Origin: Pseudomonas sp.
GTDB taxonomy: Bacteria > Pseudomonadota > Gammaproteobacteria > Pseudomonadales > Pseudomonadaceae
Assembly: GCF_017744435.1 (NCBI RefSeq)
Contig: NZ_JAGIBG010000014.1
Location: forward strand, 42,665-106,664
Direction of reading: 5' to 3'
DNA length: 64,000 nucleotides
This document shows, in pieces, positions 48,843 to 57,359 of this stretch. Position numbers and translations under genes: made by a program. The notes under the pieces are model-generated. The model saw only the letters and a program-made list of their open reading frames with translations, was not told the origin of the DNA and did no database searches. Numbering within the stretch: the first letter of the stretch is position 1; each line of letters begins with the position of its first letter.

Positions 48843-49763
48843 CTAACTTCGCCAGGGCGGGCCGTCCTTGAAGCGTTCCTCGATCCAGGCCTTGAACGCC
48901 CCCATGGCCGCGCTGCTCAGCCGCGCCGAGGGGCGCACCAGGTAGATACCTGCTGCCACGTCCAGCTGCCATTGTGGCAGCACCCGCACCAGGCGCCCGG
49001 CCGCGAGGTCCTCGCCCATCAACCAGTCGCCACCTGCCAGAATGCCCACGCCACGCCGCGCGGCTTCAAGCAGTGCCTCGTTGTCGTTGCCACGTAACGA
49101 GCCGCTGACCCGGACACTGATTTGCTGCTTTCCACTGTTAAGTCGCCATTCAGGAAATGAACGTAAACCACTGAAACCCAAACAGTTATGCTCAGAAAGC
49201 TGCTGCGGATCGAGCGGTTCGCCCTGACGCGCGAGGTAGGCCGGCGAAGCGCACAGGATGCGCAGGTGATCACCCAGCTTGCGCGCCACCAGGCGATTGT
49301 CTGCCAGCTCGCCAACGCGGATGGCTGCGTCGAAACCTTCGCCGACCAGGTCAACGAAGCGGTCGGCATACTCGGCGTCGATGGTCACCTGGGGGTAAGC
49401 CAGCACAAAATCCGCCAGCAGGCCGCTCAGCCAGCGACGGCCCATGGCGGCAGGCAAGGCCAGGCGCAAGCGGCCACGCACCGCTGCGGCGCCCTCGGCG
49501 GCCTCCTGCTCGGCCTCGGCAATCAGGCGGCTGGCCTCGCGCACGCGGGCCACCAGCCGCTCGCCTTCGTCGGTGAAGCGCAGTTGCCGAGTGGTGCGCT
49601 CCACCAGGCGTATGCCCAGGCGTTGCTCCAAGGCATTCAGGCGCTTCGACAGCACCGTGGGATGGCGCGCCAGCTGGCGGCCGGCGGCGGCAAACGAGCG
49701 TTGCTCGTGCAAGGCCAGCAAGGTGGCGAGTTCATCAGCGCGGCGGCTGTCAAAGGCATCCAT
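48843..49763 (-). CDS. LysR-family transcriptional regulator
   Basis: The 306-residue regulator has an N-terminal winged HTH (FAAAGRQLARHPTVLSKRLNALEQRLG, cut here as RHPTVLSKRLNALEQRLG) and a type 2 periplasmic-binding effector domain. It lies 26 bases downstream of the quinone-reductase gene on the same strand, so the two are probably co-transcribed, unlike the usual divergent LysR arrangement. The ATG at 49763 is the family-like start. The effector is unknown. Confidence 0.87.
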   Translation of the reverse strand: MDAFDSRRADELATLLALHEQRSFAAAGRQLARHPTVLSKRLNALEQRLGIRLVERTTRQLRFTDEGERLVARVREASRLIAEAEQEAAEGAAAVRGRLRLALPAAMGRRWLSGLLADFVLAYPQVTIDAEYADRFVDLVGEGFDAAIRVGELADNRLVARKLGDHLRILCASPAYLARQGEPLDPQQLSEHNCLGFSGLRSFPEWRLNSGKQQISVRVSGSLRGNDNEALLEAARRGVGILAGGDWLMGEDLAAGRLVRVLPQWQLDVAAGIYLVRPSARLSSAAMGAFKAWIEERFKDGPPWRS

Positions 49764-49789
49764 GGCAAGGCTCGGTGGTGAATTCGGGA

Positions 49790-50764
49790 TCAGGCGGTGA
49801 GAATCAGCGCCCCTTCCGACAGCCCTTGTTCCAGGTCCCCATGGGCCCTGGCCGCCTCGGCCAACGGGTAGCGGCGCCACACGCGAGGCTGAATGATACC
49901 TGCGTCAATCGCTGCCAGCACATCGGCTGCGCGCTGTTGGTATTCCTCAGCCGTGGCGGTGTGGGCGGCCAGGGACGGCCGGGTCAGGTACAGCGACCCC
50001 TTGGTATTCAGGGTGGCCACTTCGATGGGGGCCGGTAACCCCGAGATCGCCCCGCACGACACCAGCAGGCCACGGGGACGCAAGCTGTCCAGCGATGCCT
50101 GCAGCGACAGCTTGCCCACGCTGTCATACACCACGTCGACGCCTTGCCCCTGGGTCAGCGCACGCACCTGGCTGGCGAGGCTCACCGCATCGAAGACCAG
50201 CACAGCGTCACAACCTGCAGCCTGGGCCCGCGCCACGCTCTGTGGCTTCGACACCACGCCAATCACCCGAGCCCCCAGGTGGCGCGCCCAGGGCGCCATG
50301 AGCTGGCCAAGGGCACCGGCGGCGCCATACAGCAAAATCTGCGTACCCGGCCCCACCGGGTAGGTGGCCTTGAGCAGGTACTGCGCGGTGATGCCCTTGA
50401 ACAGCACGGCAGCGGCCGCTTCATCGTCCAGGCTCGGCGGCAGCTTCACCAGGCGCTCCGCCGGATACAGCCGGCCGCTGGCATAGGCGCCCACAGGGCC
50501 GGTGGCATACGCAACGCGGTCACCGACCTGGACGTTGCTCACCCCGGCACCCACCGCAGTCACTCGCCCGGCACCCTCCAGCCCCAGGCCCGAAGGCAGA
50601 GCCAGCGCTGCGCCGCCTTTGCGCTGCAGCACATCCAGGGGGTTGACGCCCATTGCAGTCTGCTCCAGCCATACCTGCCCGGGGCCGGGCTGCTGGGGCT
50701 GCAGGTGTTCCAGGTGCATGACGTCGGCAGCGCCAGTGGCGCTCAGGGCAATTCGGCTAGCCAT
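49790..50764 (-). CDS. Zinc-independent quinone oxidoreductase (MDR family)
   Basis: The 324-residue QOR-type medium-chain reductase has an N-terminal GroES-like domain (MGVNPLDVLQRKG, LGLEGAGRVTAVG) and a Rossmann domain (ILLYGAAGALGQL, VISVVSKP-like RVIGVVSKPQSVARA). Structural zinc ligands are absent. It reduces quinones with NADPH. AAGGA lies 8 bases before the ATG. It is likely in an operon with the following lysR gene. Confidence 0.9.
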   Translation of the reverse strand: MASRIALSATGAADVMHLEHLQPQQPGPGQVWLEQTAMGVNPLDVLQRKGGAALALPSGLGLEGAGRVTAVGAGVSNVQVGDRVAYATGPVGAYASGRLYPAERLVKLPPSLDDEAAAAVLFKGITAQYLLKATYPVGPGTQILLYGAAGALGQLMAPWARHLGARVIGVVSKPQSVARAQAAGCDAVLVFDAVSLASQVRALTQGQGVDVVYDSVGKLSLQASLDSLRPRGLLVSCGAISGLPAPIEVATLNTKGSLYLTRPSLAAHTATAEEYQQRAADVLAAIDAGIIQPRVWRRYPLAEAARAHGDLEQGLSEGALILTA

Positions 50765-50869
50765 GTTCGGTTCCTTGCGGGAGTGAAAGACCGGATCAGG
50801 CTAATTGGCAGGCGGAACTCGAACAATCGGGCCAGGTGCAGATGATTGCTGCACCTGGTGAAGCAATGC

Positions 50870-51340
50870 TCAGCCGGGATAGACCGGTTCGCAGCGCACT
50901 TCGGTCTTCACCGAATTGGCGATGAAGCAGGCTTCGTGGGCCAGATGATGCAGCTGATCGAGCTGCTCCGCCGTCGGCTGGAGCTCCCCGGAGAACTCGA
51001 CCCGCGGTCGCAGGGTGACCACGGTCATTGCCATGCGCCCTGCCTCATTGCGCGCCATCACCCCTTCGGCGTCGTCGGCATAGTGCTCGACGCAAAAGCG
51101 CTGCTTGGCCGCCAGCGACAGGAACCACAGCATGTGGCAGCTGGACAGCGCGGCGATGAAGGCCTCTTCCGGGTCCACGGCCGAGGCATCGGACATGGGC
51201 AACGGCACCACATGGGGCGACGACGACCCCGGCACCTCGACGCCGCCGTCGAAGCGCCACAGGTGCCGGCGGCTGTACTGGTTACCGAGAAAATCCTGGC
51301 CGTCGCGAGCCCAGGCCACGTGAGCGGTGTATTGCGCCAT
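50870..51340 (-). CDS. OsmC-family peroxiredoxin-like protein
   Basis: The 156-residue OsmC/Ohr-type protein has both redox cysteines (ALSSCHMLWFLS and HEACFIANSVK). It should reduce organic hydroperoxides. AAGGAGG lies 5 bases before the ATG. It follows the YeeE/YedE transporter gene by 32 bases on the same strand, suggesting one transcript linking sulphur transport and thiol chemistry. Confidence 0.9.
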   Translation of the reverse strand: MAQYTAHVAWARDGQDFLGNQYSRRHLWRFDGGVEVPGSSSPHVVPLPMSDASAVDPEEAFIAALSSCHMLWFLSLAAKQRFCVEHYADDAEGVMARNEAGRMAMTVVTLRPRVEFSGELQPTAEQLDQLHHLAHEACFIANSVKTEVRCEPVYPG

Positions 51341-51372
51341 TCGAACCTCCTTGTCCAATTGATCACATCGTT

Positions 51373-52587
51373 TCAGCAGCCGCTGAGCGCCACCGGGCGG
51401 CGTTCGCCGGCAAAGAACATCGGGCGCAGGCGCACGCCGATCAGGTTGCCGGCGTAAGCCGCGATCAGCCACAACCAGCCGTGCACGCTACCCGACGCGA
51501 TACCGCTGAAGTAGGCGCCGATGTTACAGCCATAGGCCAGGCGCGAACCATAGCCCAGCAGCAGGCCACCGATTACCGCGGCGATCAGCGATGGCAGCGG
51601 GATCTTCAGGCTGGGTGCGAAGCGCCCTGCCAGGCCTGCCGCCATCAGTGCACCGAGCACGATGCCGATGTCCATCACCGTGGTGATGTCCTGCCACAGC
51701 GGTGCAGCCAGCGCCTTGGCATTGGCCGGTGCCTGCCAGAACACCCAGCTGCCGACGTCCACGCCGAAGCTGGAAAGGGTCTTGGCGCCCCACAGGGCAA
51801 AGGCCGAAGTGATACCCCACGGGCGCCCGGCCAGGGCCAGCGTGGCGTAGTTGAGCAAGGCCAGGGCAATCGCGCCCCACAGCAGCGGCCAGGGGCCGCG
51901 CAGGAAGCGGCGCAGGCCCTGATGCTCGCTGCTCAGTGGCGCTTCCAGGGCACCATGACGACGCTTTTCCAGCACCACCGTGGCCCAGGCGATCAGCGCG
52001 AACACAGCCACGCTGACCAACAGCGCTGGCGCCACGCCCCAGGCCTGGACAATCGAAGTGGCCGGGAACGACGGCAGCGCGAACCACCAGTCGGCATGGT
52101 GGGTGGCGCTGACCGAGCCGATGATGAAGAACAGCAGGGTCACCAGCATCCGCGCATTGCCGCCGCCCACCGTGAACAGCGTGCCCGAGGCACAGCCGCC
52201 ACCCAGTTGCATGCCGATGCCGAAGATGAACGCACCGAACACCACCGACACGCCAGCCGGCGCAACCAGGCCGGTGACCGGGGTACCGAACAGGCTGCCG
52301 GCCGACAACGCCGGGAAGAACAGCAGCACGGCCAGGGTCAGCATGACCATCTGCGCGCGCAGGCCGGCGCCGCGGCGTTCATTGATGAACACGCGCCAGG
52401 CCGAGGTAAAGCCAAAAGCGGCGTGATAGAGCGTCAGGCCCAGGGCGGCACCGACCATCAGCAGCAGCACCTGCTTGAAGCCGGCGTTGAGGTTGAGGAA
52501 CCAGGCGCCAGCCAGCAGCAGGGCCAAGGCGATCAAGGGCGCACCGAGGCGGCGCGGTTCGGGTGTGGCGGTTGCGGAAAGACCCAT
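51373..52587 (-). CDS. YeeE/YedE (DUF395) family sulphur-compound transporter
   Basis: The 404-residue membrane protein has about ten hydrophobic segments and the two inverted-repeat Cys motifs of the family, MQLGGGCASGTLFTVGGG and YGCNIGAYFSGIASGS. The homologue TsuA imports thiosulphate through such cysteines. It is the first gene of a minus-strand row with osmC. The ATG at 52587 begins a family-like N-terminus, but the ribosome-binding site is weak. Confidence 0.87.
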   Translation of the reverse strand: MGLSATATPEPRRLGAPLIALALLLAGAWFLNLNAGFKQVLLLMVGAALGLTLYHAAFGFTSAWRVFINERRGAGLRAQMVMLTLAVLLFFPALSAGSLFGTPVTGLVAPAGVSVVFGAFIFGIGMQLGGGCASGTLFTVGGGNARMLVTLLFFIIGSVSATHHADWWFALPSFPATSIVQAWGVAPALLVSVAVFALIAWATVVLEKRRHGALEAPLSSEHQGLRRFLRGPWPLLWGAIALALLNYATLALAGRPWGITSAFALWGAKTLSSFGVDVGSWVFWQAPANAKALAAPLWQDITTVMDIGIVLGALMAAGLAGRFAPSLKIPLPSLIAAVIGGLLLGYGSRLAYGCNIGAYFSGIASGSVHGWLWLIAAYAGNLIGVRLRPMFFAGERRPVALSGC

Positions 52588-52656
52588 TGAAATACTCGGA
52601 TTACAGTGAAACGGGGGGGCGAGTATAACCCCGTCAGATGCTTTGTGTGGTCTGTA

Positions 52657-52754
52657 CCGGCCCCTTCGCGGGCTTGCCCGCTCCCACAAGTACTGCATGG
52701 ACCTTGAAGCACTAGGTCATCCTGTGGGAGCGGGCAAGCCCGCGAAGGGGCCAG
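52657..52754. repeat. REP pair (P. putida-type, inverted)
   Basis: Units at 52657-52688 and 52720-52754 have the core CCTTCGCGGGCTTGCCCGCT and its inverted counterpart. They sit in the divergent gap between the transporter and lysR genes, which is unusual because REPs mostly follow stop codons. Confidence 0.9.
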
Positions 52755-52807
52755 TACATCTGTTAGGCTGATAATCACCTGTCAAAACCAACCGAAGCAT
52801 TCGCCCC

Positions 52808-53716
52808 ATGGATGAACTGCGCAAGATCGACCTCAACCTGCTGCTCACCCTGCATGCCCTGCTCAGCGAAAAGCACGTGACCCGTGCCGCCTTGCGCCTG
52901 CACCGCAGCCAACCCGCCGTCAGTCATGCCCTGGCGCAGCTACGTGCACACTTCGACGACCCGTTGCTGATCCGCCAGCACGGCCAGATGGCCCTGACCG
53001 CACGCGCCCAATCCCTGGCCAAACCGCTGCAGGATGCCCTCGGCAGCCTGAACGGCCTGCTGGCCGCGCCCCAGTTCGACCCAGCCCAAGCCCGGCGCCG
53101 CTTCAGGCTGTCGCTGTCCGACTACTCCTCGCGCATCATCTTGCCGCCGCTGGTTCGCCACCTGCGCCAGGTCGCTCCCGGCATCGACCTGGCGATCAGC
53201 CAGGCCAGCCGCGAAACCATGCTCGCGCAGTTGCTCGATGGCGAACTCGACCTGGCCCTGGGCATCTTCCCGGAATTGCCGGCCGACATCGCTGCCCAGA
53301 CCTTGTTCGAAGACCGCTTCATCAGCGTCGCCGATCGCCAGGTGCTACCAGCCAAGGGCGGGCTTGCGCTGAATGACTGGCTGGCACGCCCGCACGTGCT
53401 CATGGCCATGCACCCGGATGCCCATGACGAGATCGAGCGCACCTTGGCCGAACAAGGCCTGCGCCGGCATATCGCGCTGGCACTGCCCCATTGGAGCGCA
53501 GCGGTCGAAGTGCTCACGGGCACCGACCTGGTCCTCACCGTGGCCAAGCGAGCGGTAGGCCCGATGCGCCAGCACCCGTCACTGCGCCAGTTCACGCCGC
53601 CGCTAGCAATCCCCGCCCTCGCCTATCAACAGGCCTGGCACGCCAGGAAGGACAGCGACCCCGGCCATCGCTGGCTGCGCGAGGCAGTCTGGGCCTGCAG
53701 CCAACCCGGGCGTTGA
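52808..53716 (+). CDS. LysR-family transcriptional regulator (NodD/LeuO-like)
   Basis: The 302-residue regulator has an N-terminal HTH (LNLLLTLHALLSEKHVTRAA, HRSQPAVSHALAQLR) with the DLNLL start typical of the NodD/SyrM/LeuO branch, and a PBP-type effector domain. The target is unknown; the convergent DMT transporter gene ends with no spacer against it. The ATG lies just after a REP pair and a short promoter region. Confidence 0.88.
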   Translation: MDELRKIDLNLLLTLHALLSEKHVTRAALRLHRSQPAVSHALAQLRAHFDDPLLIRQHGQMALTARAQSLAKPLQDALGSLNGLLAAPQFDPAQARRRFRLSLSDYSSRIILPPLVRHLRQVAPGIDLAISQASRETMLAQLLDGELDLALGIFPELPADIAAQTLFEDRFISVADRQVLPAKGGLALNDWLARPHVLMAMHPDAHDEIERTLAEQGLRRHIALALPHWSAAVEVLTGTDLVLTVAKRAVGPMRQHPSLRQFTPPLAIPALAYQQAWHARKDSDPGHRWLREAVWACSQPGR

Positions 53717-54235
53717 TCAGCGCCCGACCACGGCCTGGCCGGACGACGGGGTCGAGGTCCAGCCGCCCTGCACCAGCAACACGCCACCGAGGATCAGCAG
53801 TACGCCGGCAACCCTGGCCAGGTTCACCGGCTTGCTGGCAACCCCCATCAGCCCGAAGTGGTCGACGATCACCGAGGTCAGGATCTGCCCTGCCACCACC
53901 AGCACCAGGAAACCCGCCGTGCCCAGCTTCGGTGTCAATGCAGCAGCGCCGGCCACGTAGAGGGCGCCCAGCACGCCTCCAATCCAGAGCCACCACGGGC
54001 CTTGCAGCGCTTTGCTCACGTCAGGCATGGGCACCCGCAGGATCAGCAACGCCGCGATGATCACCACCGAACTGACCGTCAGCGAGGTAAAGGCGCCCCA
54101 CAACCAGTGCCCCAGGGCACGGCCGACGGCGGCGTTGCTGGCGGCCTGATAAGGCAGCACGAAGCCTGCAAGCAGGGCCATCATCACGGGAAGGAATGCA
54201 AGCAGCAGGGTCTTGTAGGACATGATGGGTCTCAT
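53717..54235 (-). CDS. DMT-superfamily transporter YdcZ (DUF606) family
   Basis: The 172-residue membrane protein has five hydrophobic segments and DUF606-type sequence (GFVLPYQAASNAAVGRALG, TPKLGTAGFLVLVVAGQI). Half-size DMT proteins act as dimers; the substrate is unknown. An ATG at 54223 is an alternative start. Its stop codon abuts the stop of the convergent lysR gene. Confidence 0.82.
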   Translation of the reverse strand: MRPIMSYKTLLLAFLPVMMALLAGFVLPYQAASNAAVGRALGHWLWGAFTSLTVSSVVIIAALLILRVPMPDVSKALQGPWWLWIGGVLGALYVAGAAALTPKLGTAGFLVLVVAGQILTSVIVDHFGLMGVASKPVNLARVAGVLLILGGVLLVQGGWTSTPSSGQAVVGR

Positions 54236-54364
54236 CTGAAGTCAGGATGAGACCATGATCGGTAAATCGACAGCGTTTATGGAAATCGAAAAGGTGCACT
54301 TGCTGTATTCGTCACGCGCATGCTGCCGAATGCGGGCCTGCCGAAGCGTGCCCGCAGCCCGACC

Positions 54365-54943
54365 TCAACGCCAGGTATCGACCCGCAGCACTTCGGTGTA
54401 GATCGCATCGACGGTCTGGCCGACCTTGAGGTTTTTCATGCGCTTCTGCAGGTCCGGGTTCTCGACCTTGACCACCTGCAGCTTGCCTTCGGGCGGCAGC
54501 AGGCTGACTTCATGTTTCTTCAAGTCGATCTTCTTGATCTGCGAGGTTACCCGGACCTGGCGGAACGCTTCGCCGCCGGGGTTGGGGTTGTCCTTGGTGG
54601 CACGGATTTCCCCGGACTCTTCAGTAGCCTTCGGCGCACCGCCAACGTCGCTGTTGAGCACATAGGCAACTGCCCGGGTGACGTAGATATCGACATTGTC
54701 ACCCACTTTCAGGTTGGGCAGCGCTTTGGCCTTTTCCGTCAGTTGCAGGGTGACATCCTTGTCGTTCGGCCCTTTTACCGTGACTTGGCGGTTGGCCAGG
54801 TCGATGGCCGTGACCTGGGTTTTGACGTGGCTTTCCAACGCCTGACTGCCAATCGGAATTTCGGCAGCCTGCACCGTGAAGGTAGCAGCGGACATCAGCG
54901 TGGCGAGGGCAACAGCGCGAGCGAGTGTGCAAATAGGATTCAT
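54365..54943 (-). CDS. Secreted protein with two related beta-type repeats
   Basis: The 192-residue protein has a signal peptide (VALATLMSAATFTVQA). The mature part shows two similar halves. In the first, VTAIDLANRQVTVKGPN leads to LPNLKVGDNVDIYVTRAV. In the second, IKKIDLKKHEVSLLPPEG leads to MKNLKVGQTVDAIYTEVL. The pattern suggests a duplicated small beta-barrel fold. Function is unknown and no catalytic residues are evident. It is likely periplasmic. Confidence 0.75.
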   Translation of the reverse strand: MNPICTLARAVALATLMSAATFTVQAAEIPIGSQALESHVKTQVTAIDLANRQVTVKGPNDKDVTLQLTEKAKALPNLKVGDNVDIYVTRAVAYVLNSDVGGAPKATEESGEIRATKDNPNPGGEAFRQVRVTSQIKKIDLKKHEVSLLPPEGKLQVVKVENPDLQKRMKNLKVGQTVDAIYTEVLRVDTWR

Positions 54944-55211
54944 AGGCCTGCTTCCATGTGTTCAAGACCGGGTTGTGCGTGAAGTGTTTACGCGCAAACA
55001 AGCATAGCCATTGCCTGCCACTCTGCAGGTAAAAGGCCGGGCTGCGGCACATTTCAACCCCTTTGCATCAACGGCAACGCGCGATATCCCGCAAAACGCT
55101 TGAAAGTTGCTCTCGGGCGGCAGGTCGGGTTCACCTTGACGTTCGGATAGTTCACCGCTTGGCTTGATATCAATATCCTGAAAGACTCTGCGCGTCGGAA
55201 TGAGGGATACC

Positions 55212-55511
55212 ATGAGAACTTGCAACACACGACCTTACGCGTACTGGACCGCGCATGCCTTGCTGGCCATCAGCCTGGCACTCAATGCTGGCTGTTCGAG
55301 CAAAAACAGCAAGGCGCGCTACTACGCCGCCGCTCCAGGCTCCAACTGTTACGCCAAGGCGCTTCCGAGCACCGGCGAAGGCGGCCTGGCCTGGGGCAAC
55401 ACACTGGGCATTGCCAAGCAGAAGTCGCTGAACAACTGCATCCGCTATGCCGGCCGCTCAGGCGGTACGCCAGACACCTGCCAGGTGGTGCTGGCCAAGT
55501 GCAAGAACTGA
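55212..55511 (+). CDS. Small putative lipoprotein
   Basis: The 99-residue protein has a hydrophobic leader ending in a lipobox (LALNAGC, lipid Cys near residue 28). The mature part has four Cys (NCYAKA, NNCIRY, DTCQVV, AKCKN), suggesting two disulphides. GAGG lies 7 bases before the ATG at 55212; an ATG at 55200 is less well placed. I do not recognise a function. Confidence 0.68.
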   Translation: MRTCNTRPYAYWTAHALLAISLALNAGCSSKNSKARYYAAAPGSNCYAKALPSTGEGGLAWGNTLGIAKQKSLNNCIRYAGRSGGTPDTCQVVLAKCKN

Positions 55512-55513
55512 AC

Positions 55514-56299
55514 CTAGGTCGGGTCTGCGCCGTTGAGCAACGCTTCAAGCACGCGTTCGAGCTCCGATAGCTCGATTTCCACCAGCGTCCCTGCTTGCGC
55601 GAGGCGCTGGTCACAGTCGATGACTACCTGCACGCTCCGGCGTGCTTGGTTCCCCGGGTATTTGCGCAACGTCAGCTCGACCTGCCAGGCATTGAGCCAG
55701 GTGCTGATGTCCGCCGACCAGCGACGGTCTTCGAACGCCAGCAGGCAGGTCCCCTGCCGTGTATCGATGATCCTCGGCCGGTAGACCCAGTGCGAGTTCC
55801 CCGCCTCCCATGGGGTAACCAGCAGCCGGTAGCGGTCATCTTCCGAGTGCGATTGAATCTCCACCTCGTCTGCGGGCTGGCCATTGGCGGCCACGTAGCG
55901 CTGGAACGCCTCGACCTGGGCAGCAAAGCGCCCCATGCCCTGGTAATAGTCGACATGCTTCCTGTACCCGGCGAACGCCGCAGACTGCGGGCCGTCGGTA
56001 TACAACGAGACAATGGCCGAACTCTGCACCAGCCAGTAGATTTCATCCGACAGTTCGTGGGCTTTGCTGCTGCCCAGGTCGATCGCCTTTGACAGCAGCT
56101 CCCTGGCCAGTTGCTGGCCAACCTCACGCAGTGCAGCAGCCTGCACCGGCGGCAGGGTTTCTGCGGCCTGCGCGATAAAGGCCGCATAACGCTGTTGCAG
56201 TGATTGGCCGGCCAGGCCAAGCGCCGGGCACTGCGGCGGCGGCAGGTCAAGTGGTTCGGGCGCCCTTCTGTTGCGCGGCAGGTGGAAAAGGTTGATCAC
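55514..56299 (-). CDS. Conserved hypothetical protein, 261 residues
   Basis: GTG at 56299 is chosen because AAGGA lies 8 bases upstream; an ATG at 56335 would add 12 residues. The product is soluble, with a Pro-rich start (PEPLDLPPPQCP), a helical middle (YAAFIAQAAETLPPVQAAAL) and a Trp/Arg-rich C-terminal half (WSADISTWLNAWQVELTLRK). No known domain is recognised. It converges on the small lipoprotein gene with a 2-base gap and follows the methyltransferase gene on the same strand. Confidence 0.65.
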   Translation of the reverse strand: MINLFHLPRNRRAPEPLDLPPPQCPALGLAGQSLQQRYAAFIAQAAETLPPVQAAALREVGQQLARELLSKAIDLGSSKAHELSDEIYWLVQSSAIVSLYTDGPQSAAFAGYRKHVDYYQGMGRFAAQVEAFQRYVAANGQPADEVEIQSHSEDDRYRLLVTPWEAGNSHWVYRPRIIDTRQGTCLLAFEDRRWSADISTWLNAWQVELTLRKYPGNQARRSVQVVIDCDQRLAQAGTLVEIELSELERVLEALLNGADPT

Positions 56300-56357
56300 C
56301 AGTGACTTCCTTGTGAGGGTGCGGACGCCCGCCATGCTACCCCATGAACCGTCTCCT

Positions 56358-57170
56358 TCAGTACCGGATGATCACCACTTCCAGATATTCACTGGGCACC
56401 ACCAGGGACGAGGCGCCAGCCTGGTTGTGCTCTTCCAGCAATGCAGTAAGGTCGCTCTCCAGTGCCGCCGCCGCATCCGCCGGCAGTGCCGCGAAGGCTT
56501 TGTGCACCGGCCCGTACCAGGTGCGGAACACGTCGATGAAATGCGCCGCCGAGCGATAGCGGAAGTTGAACTGCTGGCGGCTGACGTCCATCGCGCCAAT
56601 CTTGCCGGTGAACATCTCGCGCAACTGCGCTTCATCGCCCCAGCGCGATGGCGGCAAGGCGCCGGGAGGGGGTGGCACATGCCGGCCGAGGGTCTTGAAC
56701 ATCTGCCCGACGAAACCCTGCGGCGTCCAGTTGGCCAGGCCTATACGCCCGCCCGACCGGCACACGCGGGCCATCTCCCGCGCAGCCTGGGGCTGGTCGG
56801 GGGCGAACATCACGCCAAACGTCGACAACACCACGTCGAAGATACCGTCCTTGTAGGGCAGCGCCTCGGCATCGGCCACTTCGAAATCGACCTTGAAGTG
56901 CTCCGCACGGGCACGCTCTTCACCGCGCTTGAGCAGTTCGGCCACGTAGTCGGTGGACGTGACCCGGCAGCCGCGCCGGGCAGCAGCCAAGGTGGCGTTG
57001 CCATTGCCGGCCGCGACATCCAGCACCTGCTCGTCCCAGCGCAAATCGCAGGCTTCGGCCAGGCGTTCACCGACCAGTTGCAAGGTGGTGCCGATCACCG
57101 CGTAGTCGCCGCTGGCCCATGCCGCTTGCTGGCGGGCCTTCAGTGCATTGGTATCCAGAGGAGTGCTCAT
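56358..57170 (-). CDS. Class I SAM-dependent methyltransferase (UbiE-like)
   Basis: The 270-residue enzyme has motif I VLDVAAGNGNATLAAARRG, motif II-type DVVLSTFGVMFAPDQ and GGRIGLANWTPQGFVGQM, characteristic of Methyltransf_11/UbiE-like proteins. The substrate is unknown. AGAAGG lies 9 bases before the ATG. Confidence 0.87.
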   Translation of the reverse strand: MSTPLDTNALKARQQAAWASGDYAVIGTTLQLVGERLAEACDLRWDEQVLDVAAGNGNATLAAARRGCRVTSTDYVAELLKRGEERARAEHFKVDFEVADAEALPYKDGIFDVVLSTFGVMFAPDQPQAAREMARVCRSGGRIGLANWTPQGFVGQMFKTLGRHVPPPPGALPPSRWGDEAQLREMFTGKIGAMDVSRQQFNFRYRSAAHFIDVFRTWYGPVHKAFAALPADAAAALESDLTALLEEHNQAGASSLVVPSEYLEVVIIRY

Positions 57171-57329
57171 GGTCTGCGCCTTCTTGTTGTGCGCGGCCGA
57201 GGTCCTTCTGGCGGTCTACGCGCCTTGGAATGGAATAGGTTTGAGCGGGATTCAGCTAAGCGCTGATGAGGGGGAGCGGCAAGCGCAGGGCAATATCAAT
57301 TGGCGATAGCGGCAAGAACGTCAAGCTAT

Positions 57330-57352
57330 TTGGGGCTGCATGGCAGCCCCAA
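57330..57352. terminator. Hairpin after the OsmC-YcaO gene
   Basis: TTGGGGCTGC-ATG-GCAGCCCCAA is a perfect 10-base-pair stem just beyond the OsmC-YcaO stop on the minus strand. No T tract follows, so termination is likely but not certain. Confidence 0.5.
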
Positions 57353-57359
57353 ACATCGG

